This document shows positions 6,853 to 14,852 of a stretch of DNA of 15,099 nucleotides, piece after piece. The DNA is taken from assembly GCA_022448765.1 (NCBI GenBank), contig JAKUTI010000040.1, forward strand, positions 1 to 15,099, written 5' to 3'. Made by a program: the position numbers and the translations under genes. The notes under the pieces are model-generated. The model was not told where the DNA came from and searched no databases. It saw only the letters and a list, made by a program, of their open reading frames with translations. Positions within the stretch are counted from its first letter, which is position 1, and each line of letters starts with the position of its first letter. The stretch is from Pseudomonadales bacterium (GTDB taxonomy: Bacteria; Pseudomonadota; Gammaproteobacteria; Pseudomonadales; Azotimanducaceae).

Positions 6853-8289
6853 TCAGACTCTAAGTTTGCGCTGAAGGATCTCGTTGACCTGTTTCGGATT
6901 GGCTTTTCCGGCCGTCGCTTTCATAACGTGACCGACAAAAAATCCGAGTATTTTCTCTTTGCCGTCACGAAACTGCCGCACTTGGTCCGGGAAATCATCA
7001 ACGATTTGGGACACGACGTTTTCCAGTTCGCCAGTGTCGCTAAGTTGCCGTAAACCTTGACTTTCGATGATTCCATCCACGCTTCCGTTTTCGTTCCAAA
7101 GTGATTCGAAAACCGATTTTGCAATTTTTCCCGATATGGTCTCGTCTTCAATACGTTGAATCAGTCTTCCTAACTCACCGGGAGCGACGGGAACCTGGGC
7201 GAAGCCGATTTCGTCGCGTTTTAGTGCGGCGGAGACTTCTCCGAGGATCCAGTTGGCAGCAAGTTTCGCGTCAACGTTGCTTTGGGCTACCTCATCGAAG
7301 TATCTAGATACTTTGGGATCTTCAATAAGTCGATTGGCTTCATAATCGGTAAGACCGAGCTCAACGATGTATCTGTTTCGTTTTTCAGCAGGAAGTTCGG
7401 GCACCGTCGCCCTCACTGATTCGATCAGATCGTCGGATATATCCACAGGCAAGAGATCAGGGTCTGGAAAATAGCGATAGTCGTCCGATGACTCTTTCGA
7501 ACGCATCGATCGCGTTTCATTCCGCTCGGAATCGTACAGTCTTGTTTCGAGAATAACGTCGCCGCCCGATTCAAGGACCGCAATTTGGCGTTCTATCTCG
7601 TAACGAAGGGCCTTTTCGACGAACCGAAACGAGTTGACGTTCTTTATCTCCGTGCGTTGACCCAGAATCTCGGATCCCTTCGGCCGGACGGAAATATTCG
7701 CATCGCAACGCATGGAGCCTTCGTTCATATTTCCGTCGCAGATTTCGAGAGCCATCACAAGACTATGTAACTCCCGAAAACAAGCCGACGCCTCGCTTGC
7801 CGAATGCAGCTCGGGCTCGGAGACTATTTCGAGCAATGGAGTACCCGCGCGGTTTAGATCAATTCCGGTAAGACCTTCGTACTCGGTGTGAATGGACTTG
7901 CCCGCATCCTCCTCAAGATGAGCCCGCGTAATCCCTATCTCGCGTATTGAACCGTCGCCGAGGAAAATGGGCAAAATCCCTTGCCCAACAATCGGTTGAT
8001 CGAGCTGGCTTATTTGGTATCCCTTGGGTAAATCAGGGTAGAAGTAGTTCTTTCGATCAAAGCGGCACGATGGGGCTATTTCGGCGTCGATCGCGAGACC
8101 GAACTTGATGGCCATGCGCACTGCCTCTTCATTCAATACAGGCAGAACGCCTGGTAACGCTATATCCACACCATTTGCATTGCTGTTGGGGTATTTACCG
8201 AAGGTCGTAGCAGCGCGTGAAAATATCTTGGAGCGTGTCGCAAGCTGAACATGAACCTCTAACCCAATGACGGGCTCCCATTCAGTCAT
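6853..8289 (-). CDS. gatB: Asp/Glu-tRNA(Asn/Gln) amidotransferase subunit B
   Basis: GatB binds the mischarged Asp-tRNA(Asn) or Glu-tRNA(Gln), activates the side-chain carboxylate with ATP and receives ammonia from GatA. The 478-residue product starts with EWEPVIGLEVHVQL (about 3-16), contains the family hallmark DRKNYFYPDLPKGYQISQ (about 77-94), and ends with a YqeY-like helical tRNA-binding tail (GKANPKQVNEIL). Length is standard. The ATG at 8289 overlaps the end of gatA by 8 nt (ATGACTGA), indicating coupled translation. An upstream in-frame start at 8346 would add 19 residues lying inside gatA and is unlikely. It is the last gene of gatCAB and converges with the flavoprotein gene. Confidence 0.97.
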   Translation of the reverse strand: MTEWEPVIGLEVHVQLATRSKIFSRAATTFGKYPNSNANGVDIALPGVLPVLNEEAVRMAIKFGLAIDAEIAPSCRFDRKNYFYPDLPKGYQISQLDQPIVGQGILPIFLGDGSIREIGITRAHLEEDAGKSIHTEYEGLTGIDLNRAGTPLLEIVSEPELHSASEASACFRELHSLVMALEICDGNMNEGSMRCDANISVRPKGSEILGQRTEIKNVNSFRFVEKALRYEIERQIAVLESGGDVILETRLYDSERNETRSMRSKESSDDYRYFPDPDLLPVDISDDLIESVRATVPELPAEKRNRYIVELGLTDYEANRLIEDPKVSRYFDEVAQSNVDAKLAANWILGEVSAALKRDEIGFAQVPVAPGELGRLIQRIEDETISGKIAKSVFESLWNENGSVDGIIESQGLRQLSDTGELENVVSQIVDDFPDQVRQFRDGKEKILGFFVGHVMKATAGKANPKQVNEILQRKLRV

Positions 8290-9724
8290 CTCCGGACTCC
8301 GGATGGCGTACGTGCCAGTCGGTTTCATTTTGATATTCGCGGCCAAGATTCAGTAGGGACGCCTCGCCGAAGTGAGGGCCAATCAATTGCATACCAACCG
8401 GCATTTGACCGCTGAATCCACAGGGAAGCGAAAGGGCTGGAAGTCCTGCGAGACTGGCCGGCGTCGTGTAGATGTCTTGCTGGTACATCACGATTGGATC
8501 TTCTATCAGTTCATTTCGTTTGAAGGCCGTGGAAGGTGCGACTGGCGTTAGGATGACGTCGGCTTCTAGAAAGGCATCCAAGAAATCCTGGCGAATAAGA
8601 CGGCGGATTTGTTGGGCCTTAAGGTAGTAAGCCTCGTAGTAACCAACCGAAAGCGCATAGGTACCCGTTAAAATACGTCGTTTCACTTCGCTGCCGAACC
8701 CCTCGGAACGCGAAACTTGATAGAGGTTTTCTAGACTCTCAGCGGACGCGGCTCGATGACCGTAACGAACACCGTCGTAACGCGAAAGATTGGTCGAGGC
8801 TTCTGCTCCAGCGATCACGTAATAGGCCGCGGTCGCAGCGTTCGTGTGCGGCAGTTCCACCGGGACGAATTGATGTCCCAACGACTCAAGCGTAAGACGA
8901 GCTTCTTCGAGAACCTTAGTCAAAGAGGAACTGAGATCATTCCAATATTGGGACGGAATACCTATTTTCAGTGCGGGAGATACGCTATGGCAGTCGGTGG
9001 CTTCTGCGATCGCGCTAGTCGAATCGTTCGGATCGTATCCTTCTATCGCATTAAGGATGGTCCCAGCGTCGGATGCCGTGCTTGCGAGAGGTCCGCCTTG
9101 ATCCAAACTCGAAGCAAACGCGATCATGCCGTAGCGAGAGACCCTGCCATAGGTCGGTTTTAATCCGGTGACGCCGCAAAAGCTCGCGGGCTGACGGATC
9201 GAACCGCCGGTATCGCTGCCGGTGCATGCAGCAGCCAAGCCTGCTGCAACTGCAGCTGCCGAGCCACCAGACGAACCACCCGGGACGCGCGTCCGATCCC
9301 ATGGATTCTTGACCGCCCCGTAAAAGCTGGTTTCGTTACTTGAACCCATTGCAAATTCGTCCATGTTGGTTTTGCCAAGAGTTACGGCACCCGCCTTACG
9401 TAATCGGTCGACAACCGTGGCGTCGTATGGGGCGATAAAATTGTTGAGCATGTGGGATGCGCAGCTCGTTAATAATCCCTTGGTGCAGAAAAGGTCTTTG
9501 TGGGCGATTGGAATTCCTGTTAAGGGGCCGACGTTCTTCTTCGCGATAGCTTTATCGGCATTTTTTGCAGCGGCGATAACGCCTTCTTGGTCGACGGTTA
9601 TAAAGCAGTTCAGGTCCGTAGCAGCCTCGATTCGACTGAGGTAAAAGTACGCTAGTTCCTCTGCGCTAAATTCTCCGTTATCAAGGCCGGAACGCAGCTG
9701 AGCTACATTCGCGTACGGGATCAT
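8282..9724 (-). CDS. gatA: Asp/Glu-tRNA(Asn/Gln) amidotransferase subunit A
   Basis: GatA is the glutaminase/amidase subunit that releases ammonia from glutamine for transfer to the aminoacyl-tRNA. This 480-residue amidase-signature enzyme has the Ser-cisSer-Lys triad: K76 (IAHKDLF), S151 (PGGSSGGS) and S175 (GSDTGGSIRQP). The spacing of the serines (24) equals that of characterised GatA proteins. SFCGVTGLKPTYGRVSRYG is the typical core. The ATG at 9724 overlaps the gatC stop by 4 nt (ATGA), and its own stop overlaps the gatB start by 8 nt. The three subunits are therefore probably made in step from one message. Confidence 0.97.
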   Translation of the reverse strand: MIPYANVAQLRSGLDNGEFSAEELAYFYLSRIEAATDLNCFITVDQEGVIAAAKNADKAIAKKNVGPLTGIPIAHKDLFCTKGLLTSCASHMLNNFIAPYDATVVDRLRKAGAVTLGKTNMDEFAMGSSNETSFYGAVKNPWDRTRVPGGSSGGSAAAVAAGLAAACTGSDTGGSIRQPASFCGVTGLKPTYGRVSRYGMIAFASSLDQGGPLASTASDAGTILNAIEGYDPNDSTSAIAEATDCHSVSPALKIGIPSQYWNDLSSSLTKVLEEARLTLESLGHQFVPVELPHTNAATAAYYVIAGAEASTNLSRYDGVRYGHRAASAESLENLYQVSRSEGFGSEVKRRILTGTYALSVGYYEAYYLKAQQIRRLIRQDFLDAFLEADVILTPVAPSTAFKRNELIEDPIVMYQQDIYTTPASLAGLPALSLPCGFSGQMPVGMQLIGPHFGEASLLNLGREYQNETDWHVRHPESGDD

Positions 9725-10002
9725 TCAACAACCCTTGGAACCAAGTAGAGGCCGTCGCGAGTTTGTGGGGCTATTGCCTGATATTGTTCTTGGTCAAGAC
9801 ATGTCTCGGGCTCGTCAGCTCTGAGCCTTTGGGTAACCTCGAGTGGATGTGATAGTGGTTCAACGCCGTCGGTGTCGATTGACTGCATGAAATCGATTAA
9901 TTCGACGATTGACGATAGGTCGCCCAGTAGCTTTTCTCGATCTTCGGGAAGCAACGAGAGTTGGCTAAGCAATAGCAGTTTGTCGATTGTCTGTTGATCC
10001 AC
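9721..10002 (-). CDS. gatC: Asp/Glu-tRNA(Asn/Gln) amidotransferase subunit C
   Basis: GatC is the small subunit that wraps around and stabilises the GatA-GatB complex. The 93-residue product shows the normal pattern: IDKLLLLSQLSL near the N-terminus, ELIDFMQSIDTDGVEPLSHP at about 34-53, and RADEP at about 63-67, before a C-terminal arm that threads along GatA. It starts with GTG at 10002; no ATG is available nearby and the ribosome-binding site is weak. It is first in gatCAB and divergent from mreB, as in Pseudomonas and other Gammaproteobacteria. Its presence implies that Asn-tRNA and/or Gln-tRNA is made by transamidation here. Which of the two depends on synthetase genes outside the window. 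Confidence 0.95.
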   Translation of the reverse strand: MDQQTIDKLLLLSQLSLLPEDREKLLGDLSSIVELIDFMQSIDTDGVEPLSHPLEVTQRLRADEPETCLDQEQYQAIAPQTRDGLYLVPRVVE

Positions 10003-10035
10003 TTTCAGGTCACTTCAGCTTGTTGCAGGCCACAT

Positions 10036-10050
10036 AACCTAAAGTAGGTT
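10036..10050. promoter_or_regulatory. Short hairpin/inverted repeat in the gatC-mreB divergent region
   Basis: AACCTA (10036-10041) and TAGGTT (10045-10050) form perfect 6-bp arms around AAG. It lies 34 nt upstream of the gatC start and about 140 nt upstream of mreB. It could be an operator or a leader hairpin in the gatC message. This is weak evidence from symmetry alone. Confidence 0.2.
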
Positions 10051-10125
10051 TAACAACTCGGCTAAGATCTTTTTTAGGGCTGCAGCACCAGCATACAGCA
10101 AACAGAATCGCGATAATCTGCCTGC

Positions 10126-10154
10126 TTCAGGTGGTCGGGGTCTCGTGCTAGAGT
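10126..10154 (+). promoter_or_regulatory. Candidate sigma-70 promoter for mreB
   Basis: TTCAGG (10126-10131) and TAGAGT (10149-10154) are separated by 17 nt, and the -10 is preceded by TGC, an extended -10 feature. Match to consensus is moderate (3 of 6 and 4 of 6). Transcription would start near 10161, leaving about 28 nt of leader before the GTG at 10189. It would also exclude the alternative in-frame GTG at 10153, which overlaps the -10 box. Confidence 0.3.
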
Positions 10155-10188
10155 GCTGGGACCCGCTGGGGGGCTAGAGAAACACGAC

Positions 10189-11229
10189 GTGCTGAAGAAT
10201 ATCCGAGGTCTGTTTTCCCGGGATCTCTCGATCGACCTGGGTACGGCGAATACGCTCATTTACGTGGGTGGGCAGGGTATCGTTTTGGACGAACCCTCCG
10301 TGGTTGCCATTCGTACACACAAGAATGGTCGAGAATCTATTGAAGCGATCGGCCTGCATGCAAAACGCATGCTTGGTCGGACCCCAGGCAACATCACAGC
10401 AGTCCGACCACTTAAAGATGGTGTCATCGCGGATTTCGACGTAACTGAGCAGATGCTCAGACACTTTATTCAGAAAGTACACCCGAAACATGCGCTAGGT
10501 TTTAAACCTAGTCCGAGGATTGTCGTTTGCGTACCCTGCAAGTCGACAGAGGTCGAGCAGCGAGCCATTAGAGAATCTGCCGAACGGGCTGGAGCGCGCG
10601 ACGTACTCTTACTTGAAGAACCGATGGCAGCGGCGATTGGTGCTGGGCTACCCGTCGACGATGCGGTGGGTACTATGGTCATAGACATTGGAGGTGGCAC
10701 TACGGAAATCGCGATTATTTCGCTCAGTGGTGTTGTGTACTCGGACAGCGTGCGTGTTGGTGGCGATCGATTTGACGAATCTATTGGTGCCTATGTACGG
10801 CGAACCCAAGGCAGTTTGATCGGTGAAGCTACTGCAGAAAAAATAAAAGAAGAGATTGGTACGGCGTGTCCTCATAAAGAGGTCCTGGAAATTGACGTAC
10901 GTGGCCGAAATCTAGCGGAAGGCGTTCCTCGCAGTTTTACACTTAATAGCAACGATATTCTTGACGCGCTACAAGAGCCTCTCTCAGTGATTGTGCAGGC
11001 GGTGAAACGTGCTCTTGAGCAATGTCCGCCTGAGCTGGCTTCCGATATTGCAGAGAGCGGAATGGTACTGACGGGCGGTGGAGCGCTCTTGAAAGGTATT
11101 GACCGGCTGTTGGCAGGTGAAACGGGATTACCCGTGGTCGTTGCGGAGGACCCGCTCACATGCGTTGTCCAAGGGGGCGGGAAGCATCTTGAGGATCTCG
11201 AGCGCGCGAAACCCAACTCACTGCTCTAG
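10189..11229 (+). CDS. mreB: Rod shape-determining actin homologue MreB
   Basis: MreB is the bacterial actin that forms membrane-associated filaments and guides lateral peptidoglycan synthesis with MreC, MreD, RodZ, RodA and PBP2. The 346-residue product begins LKNIRGLFSRDLSIDLGTANT, matching the start of E. coli MreB, and the length is nearly identical. Phosphate-1 loop is DLGTANT (16-22), phosphate-2 loop DIGGGTTE (166-173), with the EEPMAAAIGAG segment before it and GGGALLKGI near the end. I chose GTG at 10189 because it fits the family N-terminus. An in-frame GTG at 10153 would add 12 foreign residues. It heads the mreBCD-maf-rng run and is divergent from gatC. Confidence 0.97.
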   Translation: MLKNIRGLFSRDLSIDLGTANTLIYVGGQGIVLDEPSVVAIRTHKNGRESIEAIGLHAKRMLGRTPGNITAVRPLKDGVIADFDVTEQMLRHFIQKVHPKHALGFKPSPRIVVCVPCKSTEVEQRAIRESAERAGARDVLLLEEPMAAAIGAGLPVDDAVGTMVIDIGGGTTEIAIISLSGVVYSDSVRVGGDRFDESIGAYVRRTQGSLIGEATAEKIKEEIGTACPHKEVLEIDVRGRNLAEGVPRSFTLNSNDILDALQEPLSVIVQAVKRALEQCPPELASDIAESGMVLTGGGALLKGIDRLLAGETGLPVVVAEDPLTCVVQGGGKHLEDLERAKPNSLL

Positions 11230-11325
11230 ACGGGAAGACGTAAGCGCGAAATGGGGATGAGATGCGAGCGTATGCAGCTGCCGACGAACAATTGTTTTTT
11301 TGCATCAGCGAAGCGGTGAACGCTA

Positions 11326-12156
11326 ATTAAGAGGCTCTTTAGCACCAAGTCGAGCGCGAAGTACGTTTTATTCTTTCTCTGCGGTGTTTCTGTTTGCTTA
11401 TTGTTCGTTGAATCGCATGACGGGACCATACTCAACCCCGTGACGGACGGACTTGCGGTCGTTACGCAACCGATCCAATCGATTGCTCATGCGCCTTATT
11501 CCATTACAGAAGCATCGACAACTTTTTTTGCTTCTCGAAATCAGATGCAAAATCGGAATGCGCGCCTAATAGAGGAAATACGCGAACTTACCTACGGTTC
11601 ACAAAGATTAGCCGCGATTGAAGCTGAAAATATGCGCCTAAGAGCATTACTCGGAAGTCGTAAGCGCTTGTCCGCGGACGTGTTGGTCGCAGAAATCATC
11701 GGAATCGACCCAAATACCCAGCGTCGCGAGGTGGTCATTGACAAAGGAGCGCGCGATGGCGTCAACGTGAGTCAAGCGGTGGTTGATGCGGAAGGGTTGT
11801 TCGGTCAAGTGGTTGCGACTACCAACTCTAGCGCTCGTGTATTAATGGTATCGGACGCTCGACATGCGATCCCGGTAGAAGTTGTGCGAACGGGATTGCG
11901 ATCGATAGCGGTCGGAACGGGTCTTAGCGATCGCCTGGATGTTGAATATGTTTCAACTACAGCAGGTCTTAGGGTAGGCGATCTTCTCGTCAGCTCGGGA
12001 TTGGGTGGTAGGTTTCCCAGGGGGTATCCGGTTGGCGAAATACTGTCGGTCGACATCGACTCGCTCAGTAACTATGCCAACGTTAGCGCTAGCATTCAGG
12101 CGCGACTAGATACGAGTCGACATGTGCTTATCTTGTTCAACCCGATCGGACCATGA
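11326..12156 (+). CDS. mreC: Rod shape-determining protein MreC (apparent ATT start)
   Basis: MreC is a bitopic periplasmic scaffold linking MreB to the cell-wall elongation enzymes. The 276-residue product has a short basic N-terminus (IKRLFSTKSSAK), one membrane helix (13-28), a coiled coil (about 68-112, through EIRELTYGSQRLAAIEAENM) and the paired beta-barrel domain ending RHVLILFNPIG. No ATG, GTG or TTG occurs in frame between a TGA at 11317-11319 and the TTG at 11401, which would delete most of the helix. ATT at 11326 matches the usual MreC start position and has GGTGA 5 nt upstream. A one-base assembly error joining this frame to the GTG at 11316 is the alternative. mreB ends 96 nt upstream; the stop overlaps mreD by 4 nt. 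Confidence 0.9.
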   Translation: MKRLFSTKSSAKYVLFFLCGVSVCLLFVESHDGTILNPVTDGLAVVTQPIQSIAHAPYSITEASTTFFASRNQMQNRNARLIEEIRELTYGSQRLAAIEAENMRLRALLGSRKRLSADVLVAEIIGIDPNTQRREVVIDKGARDGVNVSQAVVDAEGLFGQVVATTNSSARVLMVSDARHAIPVEVVRTGLRSIAVGTGLSDRLDVEYVSTTAGLRVGDLLVSSGLGGRFPRGYPVGEILSVDIDSLSNYANVSASIQARLDTSRHVLILFNPIGP

Positions 12157-12647
12157 ATAATTTATTTCGAGTGATGATCGTTGCGTTGTCTATCTTGATA
12201 GGGATGCTTTTTACCGCGGGCTACTTACCCAGGGTAATGCCGGACTGGGTGGGTTGGTTACGTCCTGAGTGGATGCTATTGGTCTGTTTTTTTTGGGCTG
12301 TCGAAATACCCGAACGACTTGGGTTGGTGAGTGTTTGGCTCTGTGGCACGCTGGTTGATGTGCTGATAGGCGATAGTATTGGCACAAACGGGGCTTGCCT
12401 AGCGCTGGTCTCACTCATAGGCTGGAAATTACATGCCCGAGTGCGCCTTTATTCCCCCGCCCAAGCAGTCTTGCTTATATTTTTTCTATCTCTTGGTGTC
12501 CTTTGTATCAAGGCGTTGATTGACAATCTCGTCAACGACGTCTCGATCGCCCCTACATTGATAGTTCAAGCCATCAGCACGGGTTTTCTGTGGATCCCCA
12601 TCTCTCGGGTGCTCGGTCGTGTCAAAATGCGGTTCGGTATTCGGTGA
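12153..12647 (+). CDS. mreD: Rod shape-determining membrane protein MreD
   Basis: MreD is the small polytopic partner of MreC in the elongasome. The 164-residue protein is hydrophobic, with about five membrane helices and a short basic C-terminus (RVLGRVKMRFGIR). RPEWMLLVCFFWAVEIPERLG (about 38-58) followed by GTLVDVLIGDSIGTNG is the pattern expected of proteobacterial MreD. The ATG overlaps the mreC stop (ATGA), and the stop overlaps the maf GTG start (GTGA), so translation is probably coupled across all three. Confidence 0.93.
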   Translation: MNNLFRVMIVALSILIGMLFTAGYLPRVMPDWVGWLRPEWMLLVCFFWAVEIPERLGLVSVWLCGTLVDVLIGDSIGTNGACLALVSLIGWKLHARVRLYSPAQAVLLIFFLSLGVLCIKALIDNLVNDVSIAPTLIVQAISTGFLWIPISRVLGRVKMRFGIR

Positions 12648-13210
12648 GTCCTGCGCAATTTGTTTTAGCATCGAGGTCGTCCCGTCGAGCCGATTTACTC
12701 CGTAGCGTTGGGTTTGAATTCCTAATTGAGCCTGCCGATATCAACGAATCGGTAATGCCGCGGGAGGATCCCCGAGATTATGTGAGAAGAATGGCGCTAT
12801 CAAAGGCGAGGCATGTTCGTTCGGATCTTCCAGTATTGGGTGCAGACACGATAGTGCATGTTGACGGCGACATTCTTGGGAAACCGATTGACCGAGGACA
12901 GGCGATTTCTTTTCTCGACACTTTGTCGGGTCGTCAACATGAGGTCATGACCGGGGTAGCACTCTCTTTGCAAGATCGGATTGAGTGCGAGGTAGTAGTC
13001 ACCAAGGTGCATTTTCGCAGTCTGAAGCAGTATGAGGCGTCACGATATTGGGATACGGGCGAACCCGTTGATAAGGCAGGTGGATACGCCCTTCAAGGTG
13101 TGGGAGCGGTATTTGTGGATAAAGTAATCGGGAGTTACAGTGCCGTGATTGGATTACCCATGGCAGAACCGGATTTGATTAGATCAGATGTCCCAAGAAT
13201 TAATTGTTGA
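12644..13210 (+). CDS. maf: Maf-family nucleotide pyrophosphatase
   Basis: Maf proteins hydrolyse non-canonical or pyrimidine nucleoside triphosphates to monophosphates and pyrophosphate. The YhdE branch prefers dTTP/UTP. The 188-residue product shows FVLASRSSRRADLL (6-19), LGADTIV with D68, the GKPIDRGQAISFL segment, SGRQHEVMTGVAL, and GGYALQGVGAVFV with IGSYSAVIGLPM near the end. GTG at 12644 overlaps the mreD TGA by 4 nt and places the phosphate-loop strand at the normal distance from the start. The longer frame from 12590 lies inside mreD and adds nothing family-like. The position between mreD and rng is the classical gammaproteobacterial order and supports the YhdE-type call. The end overlaps rng by 23 nt. 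Confidence 0.94.
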   Translation: MSPAQFVLASRSSRRADLLRSVGFEFLIEPADINESVMPREDPRDYVRRMALSKARHVRSDLPVLGADTIVHVDGDILGKPIDRGQAISFLDTLSGRQHEVMTGVALSLQDRIECEVVVTKVHFRSLKQYEASRYWDTGEPVDKAGGYALQGVGAVFVDKVIGSYSAVIGLPMAEPDLIRSDVPRINC

Positions 13211-14720
13211 TGCGTACGAGTACGAGACCCGTGTTGCACTTTACCGGGATGAAATTCTGCAGGACGTGCATATTGAGCGCGACGGTCGATACAGTCTAAC
13301 AGGTAGCATATACCGTGGGCGGGTCGACCGACTCGTGCCCGGCATTCAGGCCGCTTTTGTCGAGTTCGGAGGGGATCGCCCAGGGTTTTTGCACGTGCGC
13401 GATGTGGTTGGAGAGTCTGTGGCATCTCTTGATTTGGATAATCGTCGTGTCAATAAAGAAACTCACGACCCATCCGAAAATCCGGTTGATATACGCGGTG
13501 TTTTGCATGAAGGCCAGTCGGTATTGGTGCAGGTAAGTAAGGATCCGATTGGTGGTAAAGGTGCTCGTTTGACCACGAACTTAACCCTGGCTGGGCGATA
13601 TTTAGTGTTGATGCCTTATACCGATCGAATTGGCGTGTCCCAGCGTATTCGAGATGAAGCCGAACGAGAAAGATTGCGCAACTCGATGGAGGCATTTCGA
13701 TACGAAATGTCGTCTAGCTACGGGTACATTGTCCGAACGGTGGCCGAGGGAGTGCCGATCGACGATCTCCAGGACGATGTCGAATTTCTTGAACGCGTTT
13801 GGCATCAAATCGCCGAAAAGGCCAAGGTGGCGGAAAAGGGGGAGGTTGTTTACCAAGACCTACCTCTCCACACGCGTGCAATCCGAGACCTCGTTAACGC
13901 TGAGGTACGGTCTATTGTTGTGAACGACGAAGCGACCTTAGTGGAAGTAAAAAAATTCGTAAAAAGCTACATGCCGGAGTATCTCCCGGGAGTAACGAAG
14001 GCTATTGATAGTGAAAATCGACGACGTAAGCTGGATGCAGAAATAGAAAAAGCGTTATCGCGCAAAGTGATGCTACCGTCGGGCGGAAATTTGTTGATTG
14101 AGAGTACCGAAGCGCTGTGTACTGTGGATGTCAACACAGGTCGTTTTGTCGGCTCAGAGAACTTAGAAGACACAGCGTTTAAAACCAACATGGAAGCGGC
14201 TAGGGTGATAGCTAGAGAGTTACGCGTCCGAAATATTGGCGGGCTTGTGGTAGTGGATTTCATCGACATGGACGAGGTAATCCATCGAGGCGATGTCATG
14301 AGGGTCTTCGAAAGATCATTTGACGGTGATCCAAGTCGCGTTCAAGTAGGAGACTTTTCGGAGTTCGGATTGGTTGAGCTGAGTCGGAAACGTACTCGAA
14401 AGAGCCTTGCGGAACAATTGGGCACTACCTGTTCGAAATGTGGTGGTGAAGGCATTTCTAAGAACCTTGAAACCACATGTTTTGATCTTTTCCGTGCGCT
14501 ACACATTGCAATAGAGGCTCTAGGCGAAAACCGAGGCCGTGAACTCAGGTATCTGGTCAGGACTGGGCAAGAGGTTGTGGATCGAATGCTTGGTCAAGAG
14601 TCAGACCGATTGGAACTTTTCAACTCCGAGTCCGGGTGTGCAGTAAGCTTTGAGGTTGATAAGGATTGTGGGTTCGGCCAGTTCACCTTGGTTCAACTGT
14701 CAGATCTGAGCGCTCAGTAA
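13188..14720 (+). CDS. rng: Ribonuclease G
   Basis: RNase G is an endoribonuclease of the RNase E/G family that matures the 5' end of 16S rRNA and turns over some mRNAs. The 510-residue protein has an S1 domain (about 38-130), a 5'-monophosphate sensor with R183-T184 (IVRTVAEG), catalytic aspartates D314 (TVDVNTG) and D357 (VVDFIDMD) at the same 43-residue spacing as in RNase E, and the Zn-link C415-SK-C418. It lacks the long unstructured C-terminal scaffold of RNase E, which together with the mreBCD-maf context favours RNase G. The ATG at 13188 lies inside maf (23-nt overlap) and aligns with the E. coli start. The usual PIFD-containing segment before the catalytic core is replaced by NRRRKLD (about residues 278-284). 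Confidence 0.96.
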   Translation: MSQELIVDAYEYETRVALYRDEILQDVHIERDGRYSLTGSIYRGRVDRLVPGIQAAFVEFGGDRPGFLHVRDVVGESVASLDLDNRRVNKETHDPSENPVDIRGVLHEGQSVLVQVSKDPIGGKGARLTTNLTLAGRYLVLMPYTDRIGVSQRIRDEAERERLRNSMEAFRYEMSSSYGYIVRTVAEGVPIDDLQDDVEFLERVWHQIAEKAKVAEKGEVVYQDLPLHTRAIRDLVNAEVRSIVVNDEATLVEVKKFVKSYMPEYLPGVTKAIDSENRRRKLDAEIEKALSRKVMLPSGGNLLIESTEALCTVDVNTGRFVGSENLEDTAFKTNMEAARVIARELRVRNIGGLVVVDFIDMDEVIHRGDVMRVFERSFDGDPSRVQVGDFSEFGLVELSRKRTRKSLAEQLGTTCSKCGGEGISKNLETTCFDLFRALHIAIEALGENRGRELRYLVRTGQEVVDRMLGQESDRLELFNSESGCAVSFEVDKDCGFGQFTLVQLSDLSAQ

Positions 14721-14852
14721 AAATTCGGACAGCGAGTAAACGTGAAGCCAAACAATAAGTTCATTTGATTGCGATGGGTGTTGAAACATTGAGCTCCGAA
14801 AGTGGATTGACCCCAACCTTGCCTGCAATGAAGCGGAATTAGGGGAGAGACG
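14721..14852. other. Non-coding gap between rng and yhdP
   Basis: The 132-nt gap contains no hairpin with a T-run, so there is no clear terminator after rng and no confident promoter for the next gene. AGGGGAG at 14842-14848 is the ribosome-binding site of the downstream gene. Confidence 0.4.

Noticed and set aside
8756..9163. A 135-codon plus-strand frame opposite gatA
   Set aside because: It is antisense to the amidase core, with arginine- and cysteine-rich composition typical of a shadow frame.
10153..10188. Upstream GTG start for mreB
   Set aside because: The added residues are not MreB-like and the codon overlaps the candidate -10 box. GTG at 10189 aligns with the E. coli start.
10003..10188. 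A small gene or RNA gene in the gatC-mreB gap
   Set aside because: No frame with a good start and ribosome-binding site, and no tRNA-like fold, is visible. It reads as a divergent control region.
12590..12643. Longer maf start inside mreD
   Set aside because: The extra 18 residues are unlike Maf N-termini, whereas GTG at 12644 gives the family start and a GTGA overlap with the mreD stop.
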